Assembly: GCF_000699445.3 (NCBI RefSeq)
Contig: NC_067201.1
Coordinates: forward strand, 24,877,033-24,941,032
Origin: Schistosoma haematobium
Lineage: Eukaryota; Platyhelminthes; Trematoda; Strigeidida; Schistosomatidae
Reading direction: 5' to 3'
DNA length: 64,000 bases
Shown: in pieces, positions 1 through 11,390 of the stretch
Position numbering within the stretch: position 1 is the first letter of the stretch
How the letters are laid out: each line of letters starts with the position of its first letter
The notes under the pieces: generated by a model
Database searches by the model: none
What the model was told of the DNA's origin: nothing
What the model saw: only the letters and a program-made list of their open reading frames with translations
Translations under genes and position numbers: made by a program

Positions 1-1033
1 AATATTACCTTGCTGCAATTCACATCCGCTACCTACTAGTCAAGAATCAGGTACTTTGACATTATGTAAAATGGTTGATGTACACTCCTAATTCTTTTCA
101 CACTACAACGAGACGTTAAATTAGTTCTGTCTGATTGTAGTTATTGTTAAATGTAACTGAAAGCATCCCACATAAGCAGCTATTTAAAGGAATAACTCTT
201 ATTCGACTTTGTGCATCTGTGATCAAACTTAATCGTCAGATGTAAACCTCTTTGATAACTTTATGATATCCAATAGTTACTGGGGTTGTTTGGTGATAGA
301 TAATATCTCTAGTTCGTTTATATTACCCGTTGACATCTGTTATGACTTTATGTCCGACTTTTTGTCACGTGATTTATCCACCAATCAAAATACGACTTAT
401 ACTATCTTAACATTGTGCCAAACCAATGAAGTTCGACCGATATGAGCAGCCTAGCGTCCTTATTGGTCCTATGTCCGCTTAGCCCGTCCACTTGAGTCCA
501 GAACACAAATACCATCTTCCACTACGCGAATCATATATTTCAAACATACTGTGTTTATATATCAAACAACCAGACAGCAACGCACCATAAAATAGGAAAT
601 AACATTTGTGCACAATAAAGCCAAAAAGTGGCTGTGAGCATGGGAGGCAGTAGTTAATAAACTGAGCATAATTTAGGGACAGTAGGTCGTTTAATAATAA
701 ATTATAGGTCAAAATGAAGCTTATAATAAGAGGAATATTAATACACATAATCTAATTATTGAATAATTATACAATAAGAATATTTATAGAATATTATTCC
801 ATTAATAGTCCTCGGAAGTTGCCCGTAATTTAATCTTCACTGGGATATAACAACATCACTTGGGGAATATAGAGGATAAGTTTTTCATCCTTGTTTGTCA
901 CACTACGATAGCAAACATCTACGACTGTGTTCTAAGTTGTACCTTTAAACTTTAGAATACACCGCGATAAAATTATCTTCAGTCCACTTTGTTCAATTAA
1001 TTCATATTCTCAACTTCAACTACCTCCTAAAAT
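1..1033. other. AT-rich intergenic DNA, no gene seen
   Basis: Only short open frames without recognisable domains, splice structure or codon bias are present. A short stretch near 690-740 resembles, in inverted orientation, a stretch near 52410-52470, so part of it is probably old repeat sequence. Confidence 0.5.
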
Positions 1034-1352
1034 AAGCAAAGATGGATAGTGGCTAGCAGTGCAATCTGGGATGCGCTTTTCGTTCCATTTGGGACTCGTC
1101 AGCTGGATGCACCTGTATCACAGGATCGGTGTCCACTCTGGGACTCGAATACAGTACCGTCTGCTTCAAACACCATCGCGTTATCCACATAGCCACTTCC
1201 TTTTGCAGTCGAGTGAAGTTTAAATTAAATTGGTATTGTTGTTTACTTGAATCTTCCCATTGATGCTTAGGACTGAAATTGATCAGTCTCTAATTGACAC
1301 ATGTGTATACGGTGTGTATTGCCTCGATATTGCCTTAATTCACAAGAATTCT
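1034..1352 (-). repeat. Sm-alpha-type hammerhead satellite/SINE unit, tandem copy 1
   Basis: This is the first of two tandem units. The marker AAGCAAAGATGG recurs 319 bases later, close to the 335-bp unit known for schistosome Sm-alpha. Read on the minus strand the unit has a tRNA-like part (A-box-like GGCTATGTGGATAACGCG, B-box-like TTCGAGTCCC at about 1140-1200), then a hammerhead core, then the conserved tail GCTAGCCACTATCCATC. The tRNA-like boxes suggest Pol III transcription. The family assignment rests on recall of the family structure. Confidence 0.75.
1057..1115 (-). ncRNA. hammerhead ribozyme, Sm-alpha type, mildly degenerate
   Basis: On the minus strand the core box CTGACGA and a GAAA box are both present. 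They flank a helix II whose pairing is slightly weakened (GTCCC...GGAAC). The helix I strands CATCCAG and the region after the expected cleavage site no longer pair perfectly, so activity is doubtful. Confidence 0.6.
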
Positions 1353-1590
1353 AAGCAAAGATGGGTAGTGGCTGGTCGTGGAATCTACGATGCGCGTTTC
1401 GTCTTATCCTTGGACTCGTCAGCTGGATATACCTGCATTTCAGAATGGGTGGTTCACTTAGGGACTCCAAACCAGCACCATTCGCTTCAAATGCCGTCGC
1501 GTTATCCACTTAGACCGACAAATTGGAGTCATAAACATCAATGAGAAGATTCAAGTTCACAATATCAAGTGAACTACATCAAATATTTCG
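1353..1590 (-). repeat. Sm-alpha-type hammerhead unit, tandem copy 2
   Basis: This is the second unit of the tandem pair, in the same order as copy 1: tRNA-like block at about 1460-1525, hammerhead at 1377-1436, and tail. It ends with the AAGATTCAAGT..CACAATATCAAGTGAAC motif that also ends other copies (near 2200, 48840 and 51265). The 94-residue open frame over 1260-1544 lies on the opposite strand of the repeat and is not a gene. Confidence 0.72.
1377..1436 (-). ncRNA. hammerhead ribozyme, Sm-alpha type, core intact
   Basis: The minus strand shows CTGACGA, a helix II of about four pairs (GTCC/GGATAAGAC region with substitutions) and GAAAC followed by a very short helix III (GCGC). Helix I strands flank both sides. 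The unpaired catalytic boxes match the hammerhead consensus CUGANGA and GAAA. The cleavage triplet appears as ATC rather than GTC, which still satisfies the NUH rule. Confidence 0.65.
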
Positions 1591-1912
1591 ATAATCATTT
1601 ATTACTTCATTTATTATTTCAATGTTACTGTGTCTCAATCTATTGATTTTCTTATAGTATACTGTATACGCCAATTAGGTGTTTCGTTCTTATTGTATCA
1701 ATCTGCAAAACTACTATAAATCTATGTGTGTTGAAAATAACGTGATTCCAAAGGTTTCTGCACAAAATTAGATGAGTAATCTATTAATGTAAACTAGGAT
1801 TAGAACAACTAAAAATATGCAAAAATTCGTTTCGTTTTGTAAATCTGTGAAATTTTTCTGGGTATTTTTAAAAACAAAAATGAGTATTGTAGGCAAAGAT
1901 GAATAGTGGGTA

Positions 1913-1970
1913 GCAGTGGAGTTCAAGACTTGCGTTTCATCGTATTTAGTACTCGTCAGCTGGATGAACG
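1913..1970 (-). ncRNA. hammerhead ribozyme, Sm-alpha type
   Basis: On the minus strand CTGACGAG, then an altered helix II (TACTAAATACGAT), then GAAACGC, then AAGTC before the helix I return strand. Both catalytic boxes are intact. Helix II is weakened, so activity is uncertain. Confidence 0.5.
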
Positions 1971-2010
1971 GTGCTGAGTTCGAGTCCCAGGGTGAACATC
2001 AATTCTGGGA

Positions 2011-2070
2011 TGCAGGTACATCCAGCTGACAAGTCCTAAACAGGATGCAACGTGCGTCCTGGATTCCACT
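2011..2070 (+). ncRNA. hammerhead ribozyme, inactivated copy
   Basis: Helix I (TACATCCAG with CTGGATTCCACTG) and the GTC cleavage triplet are preserved. The core boxes are mutated: CTGACAA instead of CTGANGA, and GCAAC instead of GAAAC. These changes hit residues that the hammerhead family needs, so this copy should be catalytically dead. Confidence 0.6.
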
Positions 2071-2225
2071 GCTAGCCACTATCCATCTTTGCTTATAAAG
2101 CTTGTGACTTCAGGCAATATCGAGGCAATACGAACAGTATGTACATATGTCAAAAAGAGGCTGATCAATTTCAGTCCTAAAACAATAATGGAAAGATACA
2201 AATAAACAATATCAAGTGAAGGAAA

Positions 2226-2961
2226 ACAAGTATATCAAATTTTTGGATAATGAAACACCTCTGAGAAAACCAAATGCTCATAAAGTGATGAAAATTGTGT
2301 GGGAATGTTTTTGAAATCAGATAGTAATATTAACTGAACAATGTCTACTGGTTATTGGTACTTGTTAAGTTTTCTTCTGTAGGGTTTTTTAGACAGTTTT
2401 TCACAATAAAGAAATGGTACTTCATGTCAAAATGAATAAAGCTTTCTGTCCCAGAAATCTGAGTTTGCAATGTCTAACAGCTAACATGATAACGATCATA
2501 CTATTGGTCGCTAATAAGAATGTATGTTGATCTATCAAACCTTTGGAAATAAAACATGTTTACTTGCAGCCTAACAATAGATTATATCAACATCTCAATA
2601 GAACTTATTGATCATGGGTAATGGTGAGGTGATAGATTATTCACCTAGATAAGGTCACTGACACCATGTCATTATCTAAATCGATATGGGAAAAGGTGAA
2701 TAACGAAATCATGAGCCAGTCCGACCAACAAAATTACTGAACAGGCGTTTCATCCTAGTACGAGGTCGTGAAGGCGTAATGCTGAGAAGTCGTCGATTAG
2801 GATGAAACGACCATCATATGCTTCCATATTTCCAACAGTTATCTAACTCAAATCGATTCATGGTTCTAGTCAAATTAAACAGTCCTTAAAACCCCAAACT
2901 CCTAATTTGTTATTGTCCAACATTTTGGTTTACATGTTTCACAGCAATCTTTAATCTATAC
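2226..2961. other. Intergenic DNA with a decayed type-B hammerhead repeat
   Basis: No gene is seen. At about 2740-2870 there is a degenerate plus-strand copy of the second hammerhead family (TAATGCTGAGAAGTC ... GGATGAAACGACCATC ... TGCTTCCATATTTCC), with the first core box altered to CTGAGAA. Confidence 0.45.
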
Positions 2962-4737
2962 TGTTTGCAAATATAAGTTAGTCTGGCATTAGGAAAACCA
3001 TAGTAACCTAACTGAAATACATACACACACAACAAAACAATGTTACCGTGTGATCAACTAATTCAAATCAAAACATGGTAACGTGATATGAATCAAATGA
3101 ATTTGCCAATTTCAAATAAATCCATGCTAACATAGAAAACAAACTGGTTCAACACACACAGACTTCATGACAATAACCATAGTTATCAACTATCTGACAG
3201 ACTCAAACCATAAAACTCTGAAAGGTATCAGAATACAAAATCAATTTACCTAAATCATAAACTTTTCAATCATTTCCAAAATAATAAAACTAATAGCTTA
3301 TCATTGGTAATGCAGTAATTACTTTTGGTGAAATCCCTCTTTACAGCATATAGTTACAATCTTTAATATTATAATGATTGATATTTCCTTAATGTATAAT
3401 GAATTACTTATGTCAAGTATTGTGCTTAACAAACAACAGCTCTTTTAGGAAATCTAATGATGCTTTATCATGTACATAATAAATGAAAAGTTTGTATTGT
3501 TTCGATGAAACCATTTGAGCAAATTACGACACATGTAAATACATCAGATGATGATGATAACTTGTACAAAGTTGATATCACACTTGATTATTACTTCGAT
3601 GGAGATTATACAACAAACGATTAGTTTAATGATGATTAGAATACAATCTCAATTGTGCCACTTCATATTGTGTGAAGATTTCTTTTTGGATTTTTCATCA
3701 TATCATTATGTACAATGTTCATGTGAAATGATGCATGAGAATATCTTGTTTAAACATTTCACATTGAAAACTATCAGTATGAGGTTGTGGAGATTATTAA
3801 TTTTTTGATTGAGATCACGAATCGATTGATGTTAGACCAACATTTAAACCTGAAAGCACTGAATGGCTGTTTCGTGGATTTGTTGAGGTTGGACATTAAC
3901 ACTGTTAGGTGACGACTCAGTGGTTTTAGAGGTTAAGCGTTGGCGAAAGAGATCGCAGGCGCACACTGCTGAAGGGTCTCGCAATAGGATGAAACGGCCG
4001 TTCAGTGATTCTAGGTTTTCATTAGTGATCAGACATCAGTCGATTCATGATCCCAAAGAGAAACTTTGCCGACAACCATAGCCTGATCCTCACCCTGTCA
4101 CTTTTCAATTTTGTATGAAGACTATAATAACACACAGTTCTTAAACTTTCGAAATTTCATCAATAAAATGTTAAATTTCATTGTTTTTAAATAGGATTTT
4201 ATACTAGATTCATTTATATAAATAACTGGACTGACGTTAGACAGTCCACTTGTTACATGCTCTATCAATCTCTACCTCTTTCATACATCTCCCCAATTCT
4301 ATTTCACAGTACCTGAACAACAGTGGTTCAACAGTGTATGACATCCTGAAGACCGGTACGAAATTTCACTCTAGTATGATCAAAGGTTTAAATGTAGCGA
4401 AAAGCTGACAAATCAAACAGGTTAAACTTGTAGATATGTCGAATAAATGCAGAGATTTTTGGTAAGATGCAACATTCAATATGTTTGCTCAAAAACTTAT
4501 CAAGTCAATAATTTTCACAATTGATTTGCATATACAGAGAATATTCTCAGACAGTTTCGACTCACTCACATAACAGCTTTGATGGAGAAGGCCTGAGATA
4601 ATGTGCAGCTTAAGTATCAGTTAAAATACAATGGTGATCATTGAGCTATCAATAGCTACTTGTAACTGTTCAACATGGGATTTTCTCGACTCCATCATGA
4701 ACTTAACCAAGGCTATCACCTTGAGTTGACATTGCTA
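2962..4737 (+). repeat. Near-identical outer block of the inverted duplication (left copy)
   Basis: The reverse complement matches 46803-48575, with only scattered single-base differences noticed by eye. The inner edge is at about 4735 in CTTGAGTTGACATTGCT. Immediately inside, left and right sequences differ: the right arm holds roughly 2 kb (44720-46800) with no counterpart here. The sequence at 4740-4790 is also a local duplicate of 4127-4175. Confidence 0.8.
3800..4070 (+). repeat. Type-B hammerhead/SINE element with inverted ends
   Basis: The left end GATTGAGATCACGAATCGAT..., up to GAAAGCACTGAATGGC, is the inverted copy of the right end. The right half has a tRNA-like promoter (GACTCAGTGGTTTTAGAGG, an A-box-like motif) and a hammerhead-like motif at about 3967-4010 (CACTGCTGAAGGGTC ... 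GGATGAAACGGCCGTTCAGTG). The core box is CTGAAGG, so A9 is lost. A mirror copy lies at 47470-47745 because this element sits inside the duplicated arm. Confidence 0.6.
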
Positions 4738-5327
4738 ACGACTATAATAACACACAGTTCTTCAACTTCCGAAATTTCATCAACTAAATAATTGGACTTA
4801 TAATAGATGATGCAGTCTAATCCTTATTCCATGGATCAGTGTCTCAGTGGCTTGAGGTGTTCCAGTCTCAACTACAAACTTGCATGTTCCAACCCCACTA
4901 AGTCTACTTGTGCTTAAACAACTATGTAGTATCACTTGTCTTCACACTTAAATATGTTTCAAAAGTTTATGCATAAATCTTCAAAAGTTGAGTTAGTCAG
5001 CAAATGGAATTCCTTAATGTAGTCGACTTATATTTTTCACAATCGACAAGAAATTAATGAAAATGAAATTTAATAAATTCTGTATGACGAAATAACAAAA
5101 CATTTGTAGTTACCTTGATCAACGACATCTAAGTGACAACAATCAAAGGGGTCATTGAAAAAAAAAACATATCATGTCCATGAAATTATAAGCAACTGCT
5201 CATTAGAACTGTTTAATATTAAAAGTATAAAGATCCCGAATAAATGATTAGATAAAATTAAGAAAGTATTTAAACACTGATTTGATCAGTAAAATATTTT
5301 TAATTATTGAATATACTACTTAGGCTA

Positions 5328-8300
5328 CTACTCCGTTGGAGCTACTACATGTCCAAGAAATACTGGCACAGTATTGTTCCATATAATTGAAATAAAGAAT
5401 GGATGATCAACACGGAATTCCACTTCAGGTTCTTCAGATTCACATAAAGAAAGATTAATAAATTCTACAGAAGTGGCTGCAGCTGCCACTGCACCTCGCT
5501 CATCCACCTATGGACAAAAATCAATAGAACTTATATTAACAATTTTTAAGTGGAAGAAACAGTAGAAATAATAACAATATTCCACGTCATCTGAAATTCC
5601 AGATTTACTCATTATCGTTTTGTCTGAAGCATTCATCAACGTGAACAATGTAAGAGGGATTAGTCAACTCAGATTTAATTATGTTGAGTCACCTTGTCTC
5701 CAACGTTAACTAAACTCTGTGAACCAATGTGGTTCCAAATCGTAGTGCGTCGTGATTGATTCTGGGTAAATAGAAATATGTGTGACATAATTGGAAATCG
5801 AAAGTCAATAACGTAAGTCAATAAACTCACGGCTCTAATGCGTCATTCAATCATGGAACACAAAAACGCTTATTGAGATATCAAGTTCATTGGACTACTG
5901 ATAATACTGCAACTAGGTCCACAAAACTTCATCACCTCTAACAGATAAACAACATGACATTGGTTACAATTCGCTGATCCGTCAATTTTAATATTCAGCT
6001 CATACAGGAGATTAGTTGTAGCACAAATAGCTCAGTGGTAACATCTTCAAAAGTGACAAGGGTTGATGTGAATTCAATTTTCACAGAGGGTGACAGTTCC
6101 CCCAAGGTTCCAGTTTCAGTCTTACAGTAACAAACTATCACTGAACCTAGGTCAATAGTTTCGTTACAACCACCTCCAAACACTTTCAACACATCACAGT
6201 GCACTGCAATACCAAGCCACTTAAACTAGCGGTCACATTGCAACTTCCTCAATAGAATTTCATCACAGTTAAAGACAAAATCAATCACTCTGTTATCAGT
6301 TACTGAAAACACTTAATATGAAAACACTTCTGTGGATAAAACTAATCACAATGAGTGGTGAAATCTATCTCAAATATCACTAAGAAATAAAACCTGATTA
6401 CTGCTCTAATAACCATAAGGTAACCATAACGAATTGGAATGAACAACAAACTTTCCTTTATAAAATAGTCTTTCGTGAGTGACGAAAATATCAGTATCAC
6501 ACTGATATGTGAATTATTTTCAAGAGACTGACAAAAGCCTGTGGAAAAGCGACCGATGTAATTGAAAATAACATGCCTTCATGTGGTTGCATGGATTTTC
6601 GTAGACATGTTAATGGATTGTATTATATTTAAAGTTATTTCATGACAAAGAGGTTGAGTGAGAAATCAAGAAACATTATCTGAATGAAGTCCATCCATGT
6701 GATACAATTTTGTGGTGTTAGGCTGACTCAATATTTCGATAGAGTCCTACGAATCAAACTAGTAATCGGCTCTATATGTTGAAGGGTGTGGCTCCGAATA
6801 AATAACATGACGCACTACTCGCAAGTATGAGTTCCTGTATAAACAAGTAGACAGAAATCAAATCTCAACCATAGTGGCTACAACCAACCAGCGCTCCAAG
6901 TTTATTTCACAATATTAACAGGTAAATGCAGTCTGACAATGAAGTTTGTTGAGAAACACAAAATTTATACGACTCACTTCAAGAATAGCCTTATGAAGTA
7001 TATCTCCTATACAAAAATTACTTGATTCAGACATGTTTGTAAAGTTAGCTGATCCTGGACAAAAAGCCTCTCTCATTCCCATTTTCTGTAGATAGTCTAC
7101 AAGGCTTATAGCACTGCCTTCCTTCAGTTTGAACTTCGGTAAGTACAAGTGTATACTGGTATCCGTAAAGTTAGAAGAAAGAATTGATGAAATTCCTTTG
7201 TCTTTACACAATGATTTCAGTAAATCAGGTAATCCGTCATTTGTGTTTGGAAGAACAACCAATAATGAGAATCTATAACAAGAATTGGTTGGAAAAGGGA
7301 TAATACAAAACAGAATATTAGGGTAATTTTAATGCCGACCAGACAAGTGAAATATAGATGTCATTATATTTTCGACATGGTTTTTGAATCAGTGAACATA
7401 TCTTTTGTGGGTTTACTTTGTGGTGTCAATGAATCCTCATTTTTAGTCTTGCCAGCTTTTTGGATAGATGTATAATCAATTTTGTTACACTGTAATAAGT
7501 AGCAATTTTTCGCAGTCATAACAAATTTTTTATCAAGTCATTGCACAGCTGTCTTCAACTTTTGCATAACATATTGTAAGTCTTTTCAAACCGTATAAGA
7601 TATGTATGTCTGCTGTTTGTTGTAATGACACATTAACAGTTCAATCTGAATTATTGTCGCGATGATTTCAACTAAAGTATTAGAAAGTAAACATTCACAA
7701 CTATTTACACAATGACGTGAAGTAACTAAAACTGCACACCGTTGTCTTTCTAGTACCATAGATATTTACACATAAAAGTGAATAATTTAAGTATTCAACA
7801 TTTTAGCAAAAAGATCAAAGTCATTTCGCAAACAAATTTTAAGTCCCTTAACCAAGACTAATCGACCTCTTTAGGTTTCTATAATATATAACTTTTGGCC
7901 TCCTTTTCAATAGTGTGGATCATTCTACAAAGCTAAAGTTTGATTGATTCATTAAGCGATGTAGAAAATTCTCCAGTCCGCGGATTATTTTCTTAAGACT
8001 TCTGAAGTGCAATATTTATATGACACTAATTGATAACATGTTCCTCAAATATTTTACTTAAAAGTATCCAGCAGATTGTTGTCAAGAAAACCAGATGATA
8101 TCTGTCAAGAGGAAATATTATATTCTGTCACTTTTAAAGATTAATGAAAGCAAGACTGCTAAGCTGACTATAGAGAGGATGGAAAGAATCTCGTGTTAGC
8201 GGTGAAGTTTCAAGAAATGGCATAGATGGTTGCTTTCACTATTGATAGTCACCGAACTTAGTACTATACAATCATCTATAATGAGGCTAAGGAATTGTTT

Positions 8301-10860
8301 GATGAAAACAAGTACACAAATCGTGTTGCTTAGTTCTTCATTTTCTCCATAGTTTTTCATCTGGTTTTAAATAAAAAGGATCCGTGGACACACATCAAAA
8401 GGACATTTCACGAAAACCCTAACATGTAATTGTTCAAAATATTGAGTAACAGCAAACATAAAAACCAGGTAAAAATTATAGGCGTCCAAGTGTCTCGATG
8501 ACCTCTAGGTTTGGCTAGAGCCAGTTGATTGTGTTCACGGCTTAATTATAACCAGTTATCTGATTTCGCACAAAATTTGTATCATGTTAGTATCGGTCAG
8601 TTTTAACCGGAAGATCTACTTAAGAAGAATTACTTCGTAAATATACAGAGTTTCGATAAATGTTAGTTATTCTATCATCTTTGCTAGTTGTGTATACACC
8701 TAGTAATCCACTTTACATTTTGAGACGTCGTTGCTTCTTAAATTGAAATGATTACTTCGTTTGATTGGGATACTATTCACCTATTAGATCTTGTAAATAA
8801 ATCTTATACTTCCTGATAGTATTTTTAAGATTTTAATAATTGATTGTCAAAATTTTTATGTGCAAGCAAAACCATATGGGAGCAGGCTCGAATTTTACAA
8901 TTTATGTAACCATTCTGCATTATTAGAATTTTCGGCATGCAAAGATTGGATATATCGATATAAAGATTAACTTAGAGATAGATTATAGGCATCATTACCA
9001 AGGTTTGACTTGATAATTTCGAATAAATTTAGCATCTGGTAGACTGCTATAAATAAATAATATATTTATAATATCTCAATGAGTGGAAAAATTAGATTTG
9101 CTGAAGTTTCGTGACTCAGTGTAAGCCAATTCTTCAGAGAACAAATAACCAAATTAAAAATAATCCAAATTTAAATAGTACACAGGAAAAACACAAGAAT
9201 ATTTACTGAAATTTAATCGTACATAAAACGTATACAGCAGCGTTTTATAAATTCAAAGAGGGATTACGCCTAACCAAATGAGACAAAGCCTATTTACTTT
9301 GAGGATACATTATTGAAGTTTCCCAGCTAAATAGTTGATCACAACGACAAAGCCCATAACTCCCAGATGTCAAAAATTAACGGTCCGTGAAGTGATGTGG
9401 GTTATCTGGACTCAGTAGCTAACTGGATGATGAGGTGGTGCTTGAAATATACGGTGCTGAGCTCGGCCCCCATAACGAACATCAGGTTCAAAATGCAGGT
9501 AGATTTAGATGATATAGTCTAAAACAAGGCGATCATTGCGTCCTGGACTTCACTGCCAGCCACAACCCATCTATTCTACATTAAGTCAGAGACTTTAAAT
9601 ATCGATATTATTTACTAGAGATTTTTCTACTCCATTCGCAGTTTAGACAAAATTACGATTGAATTAAATTATACGTTGAAGTAAACTATTTAGTTGAAAA
9701 TTACTGAGCATTTGTAATAGTTGTCAAACGTTTTCGAATTTTCGATCATGAGGACTATGAAACTTCTCAGCATCTTTGTCTTACAGATCTAATGGCTGCA
9801 TAAGCTCACTTACTTACAGTGATTTGGAAAGAAGCATATCTTCTTGAGTAGTAAAATCTCATAATTCAGTACTTGAAAGAATAGCATGAGGATTCTCGTG
9901 AACAAACCTAAAACTTTGTTCACTAAAATAAAATAAAAATAAGTATTTTAAAAAGGTTTCAAAATACTTGCACTTACTTAGGACTCTTGAAAGGTATCTT
10001 GATAGCTCGTGACTTCAAATGTGGCAGGCTGACCATGCCGAATGAGGAATTAATATACATAAACCTTACGTCTATTTTTGACCTGTCTAGACGAAAAAAC
10101 TTATCAACGTGAGAGTTGCGCACAGGAAAAGCCGATTTCCATAAACCTAGAAAGCAAAACTGGTTATAAAATTGTTAACAAACATGAAAATTATCATCGC
10201 CAAATAAAATGAAGGATTTAAGACTTTAAAGACATTTATAGGTAGTGTAAGCCAAACAGATAGATTCACCTTTGAAATATGTAGTAGCTAACACTACAAC
10301 CCGTGTGTCTTCTTTTAGGGACCCAGGTGAGAGGAGTTGTTGTATCTTTCCGTTGGTTTGTTCACTAACCCACTTGTTTATTCGTTTACGAGCACATTCT
10401 ATGTCCGTCTGAAATGTCATCTACACAGATAATTAATGATTCAAAATAAAGACCCACATGTTCTATCAGTGCATTATAGTAAGTCTTCAAATAAATTTCG
10501 AATTGCTGCTTGATACTAACATCACGTTCAACGAAAAGTCCACTGCTAAGGATAATGTTAACACCACCACGTTCTGAACAGTTATTGAGAAGTTCACTTA
10601 TTCCGCTATGAACTTTATCATGTTCTAAGCATTCAGATAATTGCATTGTTTTCATTATCTCAGCCTTTGTGTTCAATGCACTTCCAGACAGAACCATTCC
10701 GAGGGTAGTATAGATATTGAAAGGAGAGAGGAAAGTATTCTCCAGTTTGTCTAAGCATACTAACCAGTGTACTATGGAAGACTATCTTACTCTTGTTTTC
10801 TTCCAATAACTTCCCATAAAACTTTTCGCTGAAGTTCATAAGCGATAATCGTACATCCAT
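5328..10860 (-). CDS. serpin A, intracellular/clade-B-like serine protease inhibitor (6 coding exons)
   Basis: Coding exons on the minus strand: 10791-10860, 10458-10750, 10270-10420, 9978-10146, 6978-7272 and 5328-5507. Together they encode about 385 residues with no stop, and every junction is GT..AG. ATG at 10860 follows a splice acceptor (TTGACAG), so a non-coding upstream exon is expected. The N-terminus starts directly in helix A without a signal peptide, as in ov-serpins. Serpin signatures in order are [40 protein letters not shown], the hinge [24 protein letters not shown] and FLGHV. The alanine-rich hinge suggests an inhibitory serpin that traps a protease by loop insertion. The reactive loop (FINLSLCESEEPEVE) differs almost completely from gene B. 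Intron 4 (2.7 kb) holds a decayed Sm-alpha repeat. Exon ends and the exact protein are predictions from sequence; no transcript was available. Confidence 0.88.
5990..6240 (-). repeat. Dispersed repeat inside serpin A last intron
   Basis: The 69-residue open frame here is identical in the right arm (42827-43036, plus). A diverged relative occurs at about 58974-59250, sharing the pattern of a CTTGACCTAGG-like start, GTTACCACYRRRCTAT and CTCCTG(T/C)A. It is therefore a dispersed repeat carried by the duplication, not an exon. Confidence 0.45.
9400..9580 (+). repeat. Decayed Sm-alpha-type unit in serpin A intron 4
   Basis: A tRNA-like segment (GGTGCTTGAAATATACGGTGC, then GAGCTCGGCCCCC) is followed by ATGCAGGTAGATTTAGAT and CATTGCGTCCTGGACTTCACTGCCAGCCAC. 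The order is that of an Sm-alpha unit, but the CTGANGA and GAAA boxes are lost. The match in gene B intron 4 was not seen. Confidence 0.5.
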
Positions 10861-11035
10861 CTTGTTTGAAGTTGCAGTCTGTCAAGACAACTAGAATTAA
10901 TTATCTGTGTGACAAGAATACCTAAAACTATATACAAATAGATCGCTCTTTAAAATACTGTGTTGAAACTCATTATTATAATAACAAGTTATTGTCATGT
11001 AAGAAAAAGGTACGCTGTTAATGAACTACTTAGGA

Positions 11036-11390
11036 TACACGCAAAACCTACATTGTATTAATAGTGCCCCCGAATACGGTCGAGGGTGGGAGAGTCATCT
11101 CTCCATCTCGAAATGCTTTCACATAATAACGCGTAAACAGCCACTGACAGGGAAGTCCTACTCACTGCCTTCTCGTGGTGGGGGTGTTGTCTCAAACGTG
11201 AAAGGACCAAAGGAGAATGTCCGGCACCTTAACCGAGCAGGTAGATATGGAGGATTCACCCAGGGAAAGTAGGTAAACCCTGATTCCAAACCAACCGTGC
11301 AAACGGGCTTTAGAATCCTGAGGGGACAAATGGTGTATGAACCAATTATTGGTTAGCGGCTATTATGAAACTGAATCTCCTGACTTTGCC
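11036..11390 (+). repeat. Dispersed repeat, same family as 60540-61050 (likely retroelement UTR)
   Basis: Its reverse complement partner at 60680-61045 shares long runs, for example ACCCTGATTCCAAACCAA, TGTCCGGCAC.TTAACCG and TCGTGGT.GGGG. The 83-residue open frame inside it has no recognisable domain. It resembles the 5' or 3' untranslated part of a schistosome retroelement. I cannot assign the parent element from this window. Confidence 0.5.

Larger units (their letters stand above)
1890..2225. repeat. Inverted pair of Sm-alpha-type units (palindromic)
   Basis: The first half reads as a minus-strand unit (tail TAGTGGGTAGCAGTGG, hammerhead 1913-1970). The second half is a plus-strand unit (hammerhead 2011-2070, tail GCTAGCCACTATCCATC at about 2070-2090, then GGCAATATCGAGGCAATACG). 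A shared tRNA-like segment lies between them. The whole sequence can fold back on itself. Confidence 0.65.
2962..10880. repeat. Left arm of a large inverted duplication (serpin A arm)
   Basis: Read as reverse complement, this arm matches 39170-48575 in order. Block I (2962-4737) and block III (about 5510-7195) look close to identical to their partners. Block II (4738-5510, including the last serpin exon and 3' flank) and block IV (7195-10880, exons 1-4 and their introns) are clearly diverged but still homologous. The outer edge is sharp at about 2962, where identity stops within the string AATATAAGTTAGTCTGG. Confidence 0.8.

Noticed and set aside
1260..1544. 94-codon open frame
   Set aside because: It falls on the complement of an Sm-alpha hammerhead unit; its phrases come from the ribozyme and tRNA-like boxes.
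5995..6204. 69-codon frame considered as an extra serpin exon
   Set aside because: It does not match any serpin segment, lies in the last intron of both genes, and has relatives outside the serpin loci (58974-59250).
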